From Phoronis ovalis (lineage: Eukaryota > Phoronida > Phoronidae), in assembly GCA_028565635.1 (NCBI GenBank), contig JAOXYB010053101.1, forward strand, positions 1 to 11,450: a stretch of DNA of 11,450 bases. The letters run 5' to 3'. Under the pieces are notes generated by a model. It did no database searches. It was not told the DNA's origin and saw nothing but the letters and a program-made list of their open reading frames with translations. Positions 1 through 8,780 of this stretch are shown in pieces; the stretch's first letter is position 1; each line of letters opens with the position of its first letter. A program made the translations under genes and the position numbers.

Positions 1-266
1 ATATATAGTTTATACATAGATATGAAATCTGAAAATATCAAAAAATGACAATTTCTTGTCAGAGGTTACTGTGGAATGCCCCTTCTATTTTCAATGGCTA
101 GTTATAAACGAAGGACCCCAAATGAATGTCAGACTAGTTAATTATAATTCAGTTTTCAAATGAGGTAGATATTAGATGCTGGGAGCTAACATAATCGATT
201 ATAGTAATCAAAGGGACTGGCCAACTGTCCTTAATTCAAGAAAAGCTACCTTTATTTATTTTTTAG

Positions 267-2696
267 GCTTGGCCAAAGAGCTACAAACCAGCAAATCCAT
301 CCTGAGAGTGAAGCAATAGTTGATCAGACAAGGCTTCGCCTCCCAAGACTGCAGGAGCAAAATACAAACACCTCAGTCTCTGGCGGTCAACAGAGCAACA
401 ACCATGCAAGAACTAGTCATCAAAATAATGGCGAATTGTCATGTCCAGTATGTTTAGCAGAAGCTGAATATGCTGTAGAAACAAACTGTGGGCATATCTT
501 TTGTGGTTAGTCTTGTTTGATATAAGGTGCTTTACAGAAAAGAAAAATGTATTGTCACCCTCTGAAGTTGCTTTCTTTGTTTAATCTTAATGAATTTGTA
601 GACCTCCTACTTACTGTTGGTGCTTGATTTTCTACGTAAGCTACTTAACATCTGATTACAACAACTAAAGAGTGACACCATGCATATCGGCCAAAAATAT
701 CTGAATGTTTTTTATTTGTCAGACATTTTTTTGTAAAATATCTAATAAAATGAAAAATGTTTCCCCATGCTTGCAAGTAACTCTGTATAATAATTCCTTG
801 ACAGCTTCAGAAAGATTTATGGAATTTATTTTCAATGCTATTGTTGTGCGTAGATGACATCTGTTGGGTATCAAATGTATGTAGAGCTAAAGTAATAGTT
901 AATGCCAGATACTGGTCATGGACTCCAGATACACTGTGACACAGTCATTTGATTATAACAATCTTCCTCTAATTTTCATAACAAGATGGCAGTATATAAT
1001 TTGGAAAAGTCAAAAGGTAATCCACCTTCAAAGTTGAAATTTTTCACAAGTAACTTCAGGCATCTGACAAACAATAGTTCAGATATTTAAAATTTTGCTT
1101 GTATTATTTAAAAGTCATGAATTTGCATGTCACAATTTTTTGATTTTGATGTGACCCTTCAGATAATAAAAAACAAAATTGTATGTAATAGATTTTATAG
1201 ATCTCATTTCTGCAAAGTAAATGGAGGGATTTTTGATTTTTCGATATTTTTGAAAATTTAAATTTTTAAAAATGCATTTTATTCACGCCATATAGCTTCT
1301 TATCAGAACATACAATTAAATTCTAATTAAATAACTTAATGATATGCAAATTTTAGAAAATTACCTTTTTAAAATGTATACTTTTGTATGATTGTCTATC
1401 TATTCATTTTAATGACTAATACATAGGTTGAAGTCCATGCCCATCTCAGAATATCTTGAGATCACAAGTATATTCTATAAGATGTCTCTGCATAAAAGTA
1501 ACTTGATACTTTGTTCAACATACAAATATCTCAATTACATTTTTGATATAATTTCAGGAAGATGCATGATAGCTTACTGGAGGCATGGTAACTGGTTAGG
1601 TGCTGTAAGGTGTCCTGTTTGTAGGCAATATGTAACAATATTACTACTTAGCTTTACTGAAGCAGAGAGTCGTGGTGATTCTGAACAGAAGGAAGAAGTT
1701 ATAAACGATGTACATAATTATAACAGAAGATTTTCTGGTGAACCTAGGCCTGTAAGAATGTACAAATTATTTTTGTGTAGTGATCTCCTATGTAAGAATT
1801 TGACTAATTTTTAGCTTGCTGGCTTAGCTAGCTAAGCTGTACTTCTCAGAGATTATCTGTGGTATGTGCATGCGCCCATTAACTTTCCTTTGTCAAAGTA
1901 CAGGTCAGGTTCTGTTTTGAGGCGAATCATTTCCAATATGCCAACTGGCGACCATGTTTGCTCTGGAGTTAAGCTATCTCACATCTTGAAAACTACGATA
2001 GATAGATAGACCATTGTAAGTGAAAAGTGCGAATATGGGCAAAAATAACTGCTGAAAAAAATCCTTTCACAGTTTTTGTACTGCCTGTCACCCTTTGGGA
2101 TTGTAGCCAGCAAGCTATGTGGACCATGGACTTGTTTATGAAATTGTGTGATCTATGCTGTAATTTAGTCACAAACTCCTGTAATATCAAAAGTTGCTTG
2201 TGCAAAACTGATTTCAAGAAATTTGATCCGTATGTTTATGAACAGAAAGATGATGAGGAACATTGTGAAAGTAAAGGGCTAAAGAGTAGATGTATCAACT
2301 GTGAACCAAATTTTTTTCGTTGTAAAAACCCCACTTTACTTGTCAGCTAAGAGATCATGTTTGTTGTGCAGCTGGTTGAATTTGGCCAATTGCAACATTT
2401 GTAATAGTTCTATTTTGTTTCAGATTATGGATTATATTTATGACCTACCAACACTTCTTCGTCATGCCTTCTCCGAATTTTTCTCTTTAAATGGTTTATT
2501 ATGGATGTTCCGTTTTAGAATCATTGTCTGTCTATTTGTTGCCATATTATATTTCATATCACCGTTCGATATAATACCAGAAGCTGCATTTGGCCTTTTG
2601 GGACTTATGGACGATGTGTTAATAGTATTATTATTGGCAATTTACGTCAGTATAATGTACAGACAATTTGTGGAATACCGGGCACAACAGACTTAG
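267..2696 (+). CDS. RNF170: RNF170, RING-type E3 ubiquitin ligase of the ER membrane (three 3' coding exons, 5' end missing)
   Basis: Coding exons are 267-505, 1558-1751 and 2424-2696 (stop TAG), joined in phases 1 and 0. The first exon enters in phase 2 from an exon outside the window. About 234 residues are present. A motif NQQIHPESEAIV follows the missing first membrane segment. A C3HC4 RING follows: CPVC, then TNCGHIFCGRC (the exon junction falls in this loop), then RCPVCRQ. Next come DVHNYNRRFSGEPRP and LPTLLRHAF. The last exon carries a DUF1232-like hydrophobic region with ISPFDIIPEA and LMDD, and two membrane segments near 2520-2580 and 2615-2660. This order matches vertebrate RNF170 throughout. 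In that family the protein ubiquitinates activated IP3 receptors together with erlins; this role is carried over by homology. The linker before the RING is longer and N/Q/S-rich compared with the vertebrate protein. An ORF starting at an ATG upstream of exon 2 (1428) is intron read-through. Confidence 0.95.
506..1557 (+). other. RNF170 intron between RING-encoding exons
   Basis: The donor GTTAGT at 506 and acceptor TTTCAG ending at 1557 bound a 1052-base AT-rich intron. It interrupts the RING finger between the G and R of FCGRC. No repeat, RNA gene or further exon could be recognised inside it. Confidence 0.85.
1752..2423 (+). other. RNF170 last intron
   Basis: Donor GTAAGA at 1752 and acceptor TTTCAG ending at 2423, phase 0. 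Removing it joins GEPRP to IMDYIYDLPT, as the family requires. The intron holds a short GATA tetranucleotide run at 1997-2010. Open frames crossing it on both strands resemble nothing known and are treated as chance. Confidence 0.85.
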
Positions 2697-3108
2697 ACAG
2701 CAATATGGAATGGAAAAGTGTGCCTTAATGTGTATTTATTGAAGACACCAACATCTTGTTTCTGTGAACTGTTTTAGGAGGTACTGCATGGCTTATGCAA
2801 TTTTTTCAAAAAATTAATATGCTAATACAACTGTTAATTTTTTAATTAAGGTGATAAGCTTTCAAAGTCTTTCATTATTCTAATGTATTTTCCAGTTCAG
2901 CTGGCAACATATTTTTGTACTCACTGCTTATAACCAAGTGTTTTTGAACATGTTAAAACATGACATTGAAAAGCAAATAAGGTGAACATGACTGTCATTG
3001 TAATTAAAATTCTGGGTTTCTTTGTTGCCTTCCGTTTCCCTCACACCTGTAGGAAGCGAACAAACTTTAAATTTTAGTTGGAATACATGACTGATTGTTA
3101 AGAATAAA
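2697..3108 (+). other. RNF170 3' untranslated region
   Basis: AT-rich non-coding stretch between the RNF170 stop codon and the first canonical poly(A) hexamer downstream. No other gene is seen in it. Confidence 0.6.
3103..3108 (+). terminator. Candidate poly(A) signal of RNF170
   Basis: AATAAA lies about 410 bases after the RNF170 stop, followed by a T-rich stretch (TTTATTATTC, then TTTTATTTTATT) suited to a downstream element. No transcript evidence is available. Confidence 0.55.
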
Positions 3109-3327
3109 GTAGTGTATTTATTATTCATGTTCAGTTTTATTTTATTACATTGGTCCAAAACTATTCTCTTAACAAATTAAAGAATTATCACGATTACTTT
3201 GGCTTTCCATTAGGGTGGGTGAAGCTGTGTGTGCCTGCTTACATTTAAAGTGGTATGACAAAATCTGTCGTTTTCCATATCTTAATGACAGAATAGCAAT
3301 TTTCCTGCAAGATGCCCAAATATACTA

Positions 3328-3939
3328 CCGTATTTTCTCAAATAATCACCCTGGGCGATTATTAAAAAAAATGGTTTTAGAGGGGGCGATTATTGGAGGT
3401 TACGATTAAGAGAGGGGGCGATTATTAACTTTTTATACTCTTGGTATGAATATTTAAGATTTTTTAAATATATTGATTGCGAGGCATAAGGCAGTTTATC
3501 AAACAAAATGAGTTATTTAAAACGAAATTCTGTGTAATGCAATTTTTTTCAAAAGAAAAACTTCCAAACCTTAAATTTGCGCAGTGGTATACTTCCTTGC
3601 CCAACCTGAAAACACAATTATTGTGAAAGTCATTGGTAAAAAGCTTAACTCACCTCCTGCCGTACTCTGTATAGAAATTCTATTGGAAATATTACTGGAT
3701 GTGATCCGAAGTTTGTTTTGCGAGCTTTTAAGATAATTTGGAGAAATAGTACTATATTTCCTTAAAACCCAACATCATCCAAAAAAGAGCCAACCAAGTA
3801 CACACCATAATGTGATTATCTCGTATTAATCCAAATGGGTCTTCAACTCAAATTTCCGCCCCAGGGGTGATTATTAAAGAGGGGACAATTATTGATTTAT
3901 TTTAGCCACCAGAGAGGGCGATTATTAGAGAAAATACGG
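3328..3939. mobile_element. Non-autonomous TIR element with TA target duplication
   Basis: The left end CCGTATTTTCTCAAATAATC and the right end, read on the minus strand as CCGTATTTTCTCTAATAATC, form a nearly perfect inverted repeat. TA sits directly outside each end (3326-3327 and 3940-3941), suggesting a TA duplication. The motif GGGCGATTATTA or a close variant occurs six times near the ends, at 3353, 3384, 3416, 3865, 3882 and 3916, always in the same orientation. No transposase frame is visible in the 612 bases. TA duplication is typical of Tc1/mariner-type elements, but other superfamilies also use TA, so the class is left open. It lies between the convergent RNF170 and ELOF1 3' ends. Confidence 0.75.
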
Positions 3940-4186
3940 TATATTTCAGGAGAGAGCAAAATTCTATTGATGTTTTAGAAAAAATTGTTGAATATTGTGA
4001 TTATGATTTAACCTGTTATAAATTAATGGAAATCAGTTAACCTTAACCACTTGGGTTTGTCCACGACTCAAAATTCCAGGTGCCATCTAGTAGAAGTCTA
4101 TATTAAACTTTGCCACATAATCAATGCTCAACATTTTAATACGGGGTGTTGTTTTTTCATGTGAAGTGTCACTGATACAAGTCTTG

Positions 4187-4192
4187 TTTATT
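4187..4192 (-). terminator. Candidate poly(A) signal of ELOF1
   Basis: The plus-strand TTTATT reads AATAAA on the minus strand, about 590 bases beyond the ELOF1 stop codon. It is a clear canonical hexamer before the intergenic element. Variant hexamers nearer the stop cannot be excluded. Confidence 0.35.
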
Positions 4193-4777
4193 CAACTTAA
4201 AACTTGCTAAAATTATATTGCTGACAAGAATTGTTACATTTAATTGATCTGTTTTTTTATACAAAATAATATTCTCAATGTATATGTTTGCATTGCATTA
4301 TAATAGAGGAACATTTTACTGCTACATAACTTATAGTACAATTTTTCTACATTATACTCATATTTTCATCACTGCATGAATAGCTTCTGGTAATATTAAC
4401 TTGAAACATCAGTAGCGCTTATTCCAAAATATACGTCTGAAACATCCTTAAACATGAAACTTCAACAAATCATACTCATTCCTTTTCAGCTGCAGTTACT
4501 GATGAAATGTTTCCCACTAGACCACCAGTCTTTGAAGTGTAGAATAAATTGAAAATGTCCGTAAACTTTGATCATATAAATTCATGTTTAAGTAATGTTA
4601 AACTTGTAGATCTCCATATGACTGCTTTGTCAGTTTACAACATAATATCCAAACAATTTTTTTTTTCTTGAAATCTACACAGACTATGCTGCTTCTGGAT
4701 ATTACAGCAGTCTGGCAAATTATAAATATATTGCCACAACTAATAATTGTTCAGTTTTTGATTGTTTTAAGCCTTCG
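4193..4777 (-). other. Probable ELOF1 3' untranslated region
   Basis: AT-rich sequence without a coding signature on either strand, between the ELOF1 stop codon and the candidate poly(A) signal. It contains a T-rich run near 4656-4670. The extent is inferred only from the hexamer. Confidence 0.4.
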
Positions 4778-6114
4778 TTACGCATTTGCCTGTTCACAAG
4801 CATCAATCCAATCACTGTAAACATCAATTGGTTCTGAAAGATCTGATGATGAAGTTAAAGAACAATACAATGAACATTCCTTTCACAATAGTTTCTAACA
4901 AGAATTAAACTCGGCAATTTTGTTTATGTCTTACTCTTCAAAGCTGAGAAATACTGATATGAACTATGGAATATCTGGACTACTAAACGAAAGTAGTGAA
5001 TTTTTCTCACAGCAAATCTGCCTAGATGCACACCTATGAGGGTGTAACCGTGTCTGGTAGGTTACTTATATTGTGATGTACATCTGTCAAACTTTTTGTA
5101 CCTGCTGCAGTTTTGTATGTTAATCTAGATGCTATTCTCAGTGGCTGTTCAAAGAGTTCAACTAGGACACTAATCAAATGACATAATTCCCAATTACACT
5201 ATCTCACACCGAGTGTCGTCTGCAAATTGTGATGCTATATGAGGACCATACCCCTAGAATCAAGGGTTTTTTATAAGAACTTGGAGGACTTTTTAGTGTC
5301 TTTAAATGTTTATTAACAGTGTACTTTTGAGATATACTAATATGCAACAAAGGATACAATTAATGGTCGTTTGGAAATCTTCAAGGCATACTCGGCATGT
5401 AATTATCCCTGTGTTTCGTTCTCTGTCCCTAAAAGATATACAAAACATATTAATAATTAATTAATGACATACTACTTATAACAAGCAAATAAGGCACAGT
5501 CTGCATTTGGAAAAAATCCAGGTGTAGAATGATTACCTAGCTCTAAGAACAAACAGTGGGTACTTAGAATTTTAACCAGCCATGTTTTCCATTAATTATG
5601 GTAAACAAAACTTTTATTTAAATTATTTATATGTCTATGGTACAAAACAAGAAGAAAGTTTACATACAAAGCTTTCAACATCATCCTAAAATCTACATCT
5701 GTAACATAGACAAAAAGTAATTGTCTAATCAAATTTATTTTAAGTTGACCTAAATGGGATTCTCAATCTAGTTTATATGTAAATTCAAGATTTCTCATAG
5801 CATATTGGACAAAATAGTGAGTACAAATAAGAAAGCATAAGCAATTTGACATGAAATCCTGTGAAAGTGTTATGTACCAGGGCATCTACAAATTGACCAA
5901 TCAGTATCTATCTTTTATAGAGGTTAGAAATGTCACCAGGGAAGGTGAAATACAAGAATCCTATTAACCAGTTATAGTTAAAGGACAGTTATGCTTACAT
6001 ATTGACTTCACAAGCCTTTTCGTGATTACAAAAAGGGCAGTTAAACAGTTTATCTAATGGCTGAATCTGCTTCTTCTTAGGTGGAGGTTTGGCAGCCTTT
6101 TTTCTTCGACCCAT
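4778..6114 (-). CDS. ELOF1: ELOF1, transcription elongation factor 1 homolog (complete coding region)
   Basis: The coding exons on the minus strand are 6114-5999, 5428-5358 and 4842-4778. They total 252 bases, or 83 residues plus TAA, the same length as human ELOF1. The start ATG opens [15 protein letters not shown], the lysine/proline-rich tail typical of the family. Zinc ligands are visible as CPFC (Cys26, Cys29) and CRVC (Cys50, Cys53), forming the Elf1 zinc ribbon. [10 protein letters not shown] and RNTGII lie between them. The C-terminal [19 protein letters not shown] is almost invariant in animals. The introns fall in phases 2 and 1 and rejoin exactly to Met39 and Tyr63. Family knowledge: Elf1/ELOF1 binds elongating RNA polymerase II near downstream DNA, aids passage through nucleosomes, and is needed for transcription-coupled repair. 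The second intron's donor, GTATCC, is weak. The gene converges on RNF170 and is divergent from ERCC4. Confidence 0.97.
4843..5357 (-). other. ELOF1 second coding intron
   Basis: On the minus strand, donor GTATCC at 5357 and acceptor ATCATCAG ending at 4843 enclose 515 bases. The flanks rejoin as T|AT (Tyr63). Nothing else is recognised inside. Confidence 0.85.
5429..5998 (-). other. ELOF1 first coding intron
   Basis: On the minus strand, donor GTAAGC at 5998 and acceptor TTTTAG ending at 5429 enclose 570 bases. The flanks rejoin as AT|G (Met39). The intron is AT-rich and holds no recognisable repeat or gene. Confidence 0.88.
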
Positions 6115-6377
6115 ATTGTCCAATTCTAAAGTATAAATAGAGAACAGAAAGTATTAAACGTAGTTCATGAAAAAGATACCACATTACACTCAAGTCCCCA
6201 TAAATATATACAATGGTTAAACAATAACTTGACTGAGAAAAATGGTGTTATTTATATGATTTTAGGCACCAGTTCTTTGTTAATGGGCTGTTACATATGT
6301 TACTCTTTTACATCTACTTGGGGCGAGATCGGTCTCACATGAAGTTATACTACAGATACTAGCAACAAATCCTACAA

Positions 6378-6760
6378 CCGGGTGGAGGGTACTCAAGGTT
6401 TTTTGACTACGGGGATGTATTGCCCAACCCAATCCAAAATTTTAGCCTGTGATAGCAAACCCAGTCCAAATTTTTTGAAACTTTAGGATGGCAATCCAAA
6501 TTTTGTGAAATATAAGGGGTAGCAATCCAAAATTTTTGAGTATAGCAATCCATTTTTTCTCAAACTGACTGATACAAACCAAATTCCAAAATTTATTTAT
6601 AGATACAAACCTAAAATTAATCCAAATTATTTGCTGTAAGCAGTGCCAGTGGGTAGCAATCCAAAAAAATACAGTAAGACTAAGAAGTATATACAATCCA
6701 AATCCAAAATTTCCAATAGGGCTGCACATCCCCACCAAAAAAATAACTTGAGTACCCCCG
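6378..6760. mobile_element. Miniature inverted-repeat element with perfect 8-bp target duplication
   Basis: TCCTACAA flanks the element at 6370-6377 and again at 6761-6768, a perfect 8-bp duplication. The left end, CCGGGTGGAGGGTACTCAAG, and the right end, read on the minus strand as CGGGGGTACTCAAG, share GGGTACTCAAG. Both continue to a common GGGGATGT, so the inverted repeat is about 40 bases with gaps. The interior is a degenerate array of units containing AGCAATCCAAATTTT, clear near 6488, 6523, 6543 and 6654, with no transposase. An 8-bp duplication fits hAT- or P-type elements, but the ends are not diagnostic. A minus-strand open frame of 98 codons here is only the repeat being read. Confidence 0.8.
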
Positions 6761-6830
6761 TCCTACAAAGGCAGTGTGAAATTGAACCTTAAAGGCTTAT
6801 GAGTTATGACTTGCGTATATAAGTTAGAAT

Positions 6831-6913
6831 TATATTGTCGTTTACTACAAAAATACAAGTTAAAATATAACTATAGTAATTAGTATATTGTCGTTTAGTA
6901 CAAAATACAAGTT
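6831..6913. repeat. Direct duplication of about 30 bases
   Basis: TATATTGTCGTTTA at 6831 and again at 6884 both continue through TACAAA and ATACAAGTT, with one substitution and a one- or two-base indel. The copies start 53 bases apart within the probable ELOF1 5'UTR intron, and no terminal repeats accompany them. It looks like a local tandem duplication. Confidence 0.6.
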
Positions 6914-7215
6914 TTATAATTTCATTGAATTCTCACCACCGTCACAGTAAAATTGCCCAGTCTGCATCTCAGCCTGTTTTAAAACTACTTTAATCCTCGA
7001 CATTATAAAACTGATGATATGAAATGAAATAATTCTGTCTATTTAAGCAAATTTTTAGTAAGCAGTGATGCAATTCTGTAGCAATATCCAATGTCAACTG
7101 ATTGCTCCAGCATTACAGCATTTTATATAAATATCATATATAATGTGTCTTAATAGTTTTTACAATTCAACAACATATTATTTCCGTTATTTGTGTCATC
7201 ATTAACTCAACTTAC

Positions 7216-7300
7216 CTTCAAAAACAGAGTTAAATAAAATTCAAAATACAACACGCTATTTCCACGACTCAAAACAATGGATGCGCATGTTCCCGCGTAA
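7216..7300 (-). other. Probable untranslated first exon of ELOF1
   Basis: On the minus strand, GAAG|GTAAGT marks a strong donor after position 7216. The upstream sequence is rich in CpG-containing promoter motifs, so the transcription start is placed loosely around 7260-7330. If it starts upstream of 7288, the leader contains a short upstream ORF, ATG at 7288 to TAG at 7256 (10 codons plus stop). The exon's 5' boundary is a guess. Confidence 0.5.
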
Positions 7301-7520
7301 AGGAAATTTCTAAAAGGAGAAATGGCAAAAAAATGTATTCCACTAAACATGAAGCCTGAGCATTCAAACTTTGATTTTAACTTTGTTTAAATAAATGATT
7401 AATGTTTATAAACATAACTGCACAATATATTGATTTATTTCCTAATACTTATCTTATTATATTTTTTGCATTTTTTAAATTATTTTCATAGAAACGCAAT
7501 ATGGCGGCCCCCTATGCGTC
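7260..7520. promoter_or_regulatory. Probable bidirectional promoter between ELOF1 and ERCC4
   Basis: This interval has motifs typical of TATA-less housekeeping promoters in otherwise AT-rich DNA. TGCGCATG at 7282-7289 resembles half of an NRF1 site. TTCCCGCG at 7290-7297 matches the E2F core. AATATGGCGGC at 7498-7508 matches the YY1 element that often sits just after a start site in the sense direction, here pointing to the right. An ELOF1 leader exon to the left and a good donor at 7667 to the right support transcription in both directions. The assignment of the rightward transcript to ERCC4 is inference. Confidence 0.5.
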
Positions 7521-7666
7521 TGTGATTTTTCTAAACATCAGCAGTTTTTCATTAATTCCTCCGTCTTGTCGGTTGAATTACAGGTGCTTCTGATTACAGC
7601 TGTTTCGGAATGTTACTTTTCATATTTTGAAATCGGTACCATTGTCTTTACAACATAATTATGTAG
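7490..7666 (+). other. Candidate untranslated first exon of a rightward transcript (possibly ERCC4)
   Basis: After the YY1-type motif at 7498, the plus strand runs to ATGTAG|GTAAGAG, a strong donor at 7667. The ATG inside the YY1 motif opens only 30 codons before a stop. Nothing in phase reaches the ERCC4 start, so the exon would be non-coding. A matching acceptor could be TTTTAG ending at 9943 or the weaker AAAAAG ending at 10073. All of this is inferred from splice-site appearance. Confidence 0.3.
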
Positions 7667-7835
7667 GTAAGAGTTCACTTAATATGAAATACGAAATTAA
7701 ATTTAAATTTGAAATTTTCCAATGCGAGCTCAGATATAGTTACTTGTATTCCTAAATGCTTAACTATTGCGCATATAACATAACGTGTTCGTGCTTAACG
7801 TTTCCAGGCTCACTTTTCTCCGGGACGTTTCTGTC

Positions 7836-8087
7836 TTTTCAAAATAATTAAAGGATTCCAAAAAGTAGATAAAGATCACTTCTTTAGACTATCTGACTCA
7901 ATACATTTATATAAACTGATAAAACCGTCTACTAGATTGCAAATGAGACAACATTTCTTGAGTGTAAGAATAATAAATCACTGGAATAAACTTCCAGATA
8001 ATGTGATAGACTCAGAATCAGTGAATCAATTTAAGAATAGACTTGACCGATATTGGAGATCAAAAGACAATGAGCAAACACTAGGCA
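7836..8087 (+). pseudogene. LINE (non-LTR retrotransposon) reverse-transcriptase ORF, C-terminal remnant
   Basis: One plus frame encodes FKIIKGFQKVDKDHFFRLSD, then RQHFLSVRIINHWNKLPDNV, then VNQFKNRLDRYW. This is the conserved tail that follows the reverse-transcriptase domain in many animal LINE ORFs: a K-GF-KVD-D-FF motif, then WN-LP, then FK-LD-W. The catalytic domain and everything upstream are absent, so the copy is 5'-truncated and dead. The frame continues to 8086, where an inverted-repeat element is inserted. Beyond that element it resumes and reaches TAA at 8640-8642. It lies in the gap between the ELOF1/ERCC4 promoter region and the first ERCC4 coding exon. Confidence 0.85.
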
Positions 8088-8151
8088 CCCGGGGGGGGTG
8101 GTCAATATGAAAGTGGGTACCCATGTTCCAACATGACTTTTCAAAAAAGCC

Positions 8152-8265
8152 CCTAACGAAGTGAAATTCTGCAAAAAATACACCCCTAAGGAAGTGATTT
8201 TTTTTAAAAAATACACCCCTAAGGATCAAGTGCTTTATTGAAAAAATACACCCCAAGGAAGTGGA
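8152..8265. repeat. Degenerate 31-37-bp tandem array inside copy 1
   Basis: Units beginning near 8152, 8183, 8213 and 8250 follow the pattern CCCCTAA(C/G)GAAGTGA plus an A/T tract and AAAAATACA. Two further units lie at 8414 and 8442. The third unit is altered (AAGGATCAAGTG). The periodicity keeps minus-strand frames open with an 11-residue repeat resembling GVFFxKxHFLR. Confidence 0.75.
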
Positions 8266-8526
8266 TCACGTGATACCTGAACCCTGACCTGACCAATCGT
8301 ATGCCGTGTTTTAAAAGATCATTCTCAAAATAGCATCAATTCAGGAGGTAACTTTCATATGACGGGGAATACACATTCTGGTATACATATTAAGTTTTCT
8401 TGACAGTATTTGCACCCCTAACGAAGTGAAATTTTAACGATTACCCTAACGAAGTGAAACTTCCAAACAACACCTCCAAAAAACCACCCCTTTTCGTGAT
8501 TTTAGCCAAAAAACAGACCCTAAGCA

Positions 8527-8542
8527 CGTAACGCGCGTTACG
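8527..8542. repeat. Perfect 16-bp CpG-rich palindrome
   Basis: CGTAACGCGCGTTACG is its own reverse complement and has four CpG steps within an AT-rich window. It lies in the right part of copy 1 and is absent from the shorter copy 2. Confidence 0.8.
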
Positions 8543-8639
8543 CGCTGGCGGTTCGAAAAACATACCTTTTCACACGAAATTTTGTTGGAACATGCGTACC
8601 CACTTTCATATTGACCACCCCCCGGGACTAGGCACTGCT

Positions 8640-8642
8640 TAA
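8640..8642 (+). other. Original stop codon of the LINE ORF, displaced by the insertion
   Basis: If the inserted element and one target copy are ignored, the LINE frame passes from the left target site through a few codons straight into TAA here. This shows that the insertion fell just before the ORF's end. Confidence 0.65.
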
Positions 8643-8780
8643 CTAGCTCATTAATTTGTAATTGTGTTTTAGTGAATGACATTGCGACTTTCGAATCGTG
8701 ATCCATGAGCACTGCTCATGCAGCAAAACTTCATATACTGTATGTCAGTAAAACTTCTGACGGGTGAGGCTTGCCGAACA

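Larger units (their letters stand above)
6126..7215 (-). other. Probable ELOF1 5'UTR intron
   Basis: Eleven bases upstream of the ELOF1 ATG, the minus strand reads ATACTTTAG, a good acceptor ending at 6126. A strong donor, GAAG|GTAAGT, lies at 7215. Together they imply an intron of 1090 bases in the 5' untranslated region. It contains a complete inverted-repeat element (6378-6760) and a 30-base direct duplication (6831-6913). Splicing is inferred from the sites only. Confidence 0.65.
8088..8626. mobile_element. Inverted-repeat element copy 1, internal repeat array, 8-bp target duplication
   Basis: ACTAGGCA at 8080-8087 and 8627-8634 is a perfect target duplication, and the next base C also matches. 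The terminal inverted repeats are 8088-8132 and 8584-8626: CCCGGGGGG, TGGTCAATATGAAAGTGGG, then a stretch ending ATGTTCCAAC. They differ by one base and by the length of the G run. Inside are several units of CCCCTAACGAAGTGA or CCCCTAAGGAAGTGA followed by an A/T-rich spacer. Later come a CpG-rich palindrome and TTCGAAAAACATACC before the right end. There is no transposase. The element interrupts the LINE remnant, so it is younger than it. The duplication length suggests hAT- or P-type mobilisation. Confidence 0.85.

Noticed and set aside
1428-1557. ATG-initiated upstream extension of the RNF170 middle exon
   Set aside because: It is in frame with the exon, but a TTTCAG acceptor at 1557 and the family sequence require joining to 505. 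The extension has no RNF170 similarity.
1993-2350. Overlapping open frames on both strands
   Set aside because: They lie in the last RNF170 intron, have no recognisable domain, and oppose each other over the same bases.
2928-3158. Minus-strand open frame of 76 codons
   Set aside because: It falls in the RNF170 3' untranslated region and past its poly(A) signal. It is compositionally ordinary and shows no motif.
6442-6738. Minus-strand open frame of 98 codons with W/I/F-rich repeats
   Set aside because: It lies wholly inside the inverted-repeat element, and its repetitive peptide mirrors the AATCCAAATTTT units.
7502-7594. Short ORF starting at the ATGGCGGCC motif
   Set aside because: Only 30 codons long. 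The ATG is part of a YY1-type promoter motif, and no splice option joins it in phase with ERCC4.
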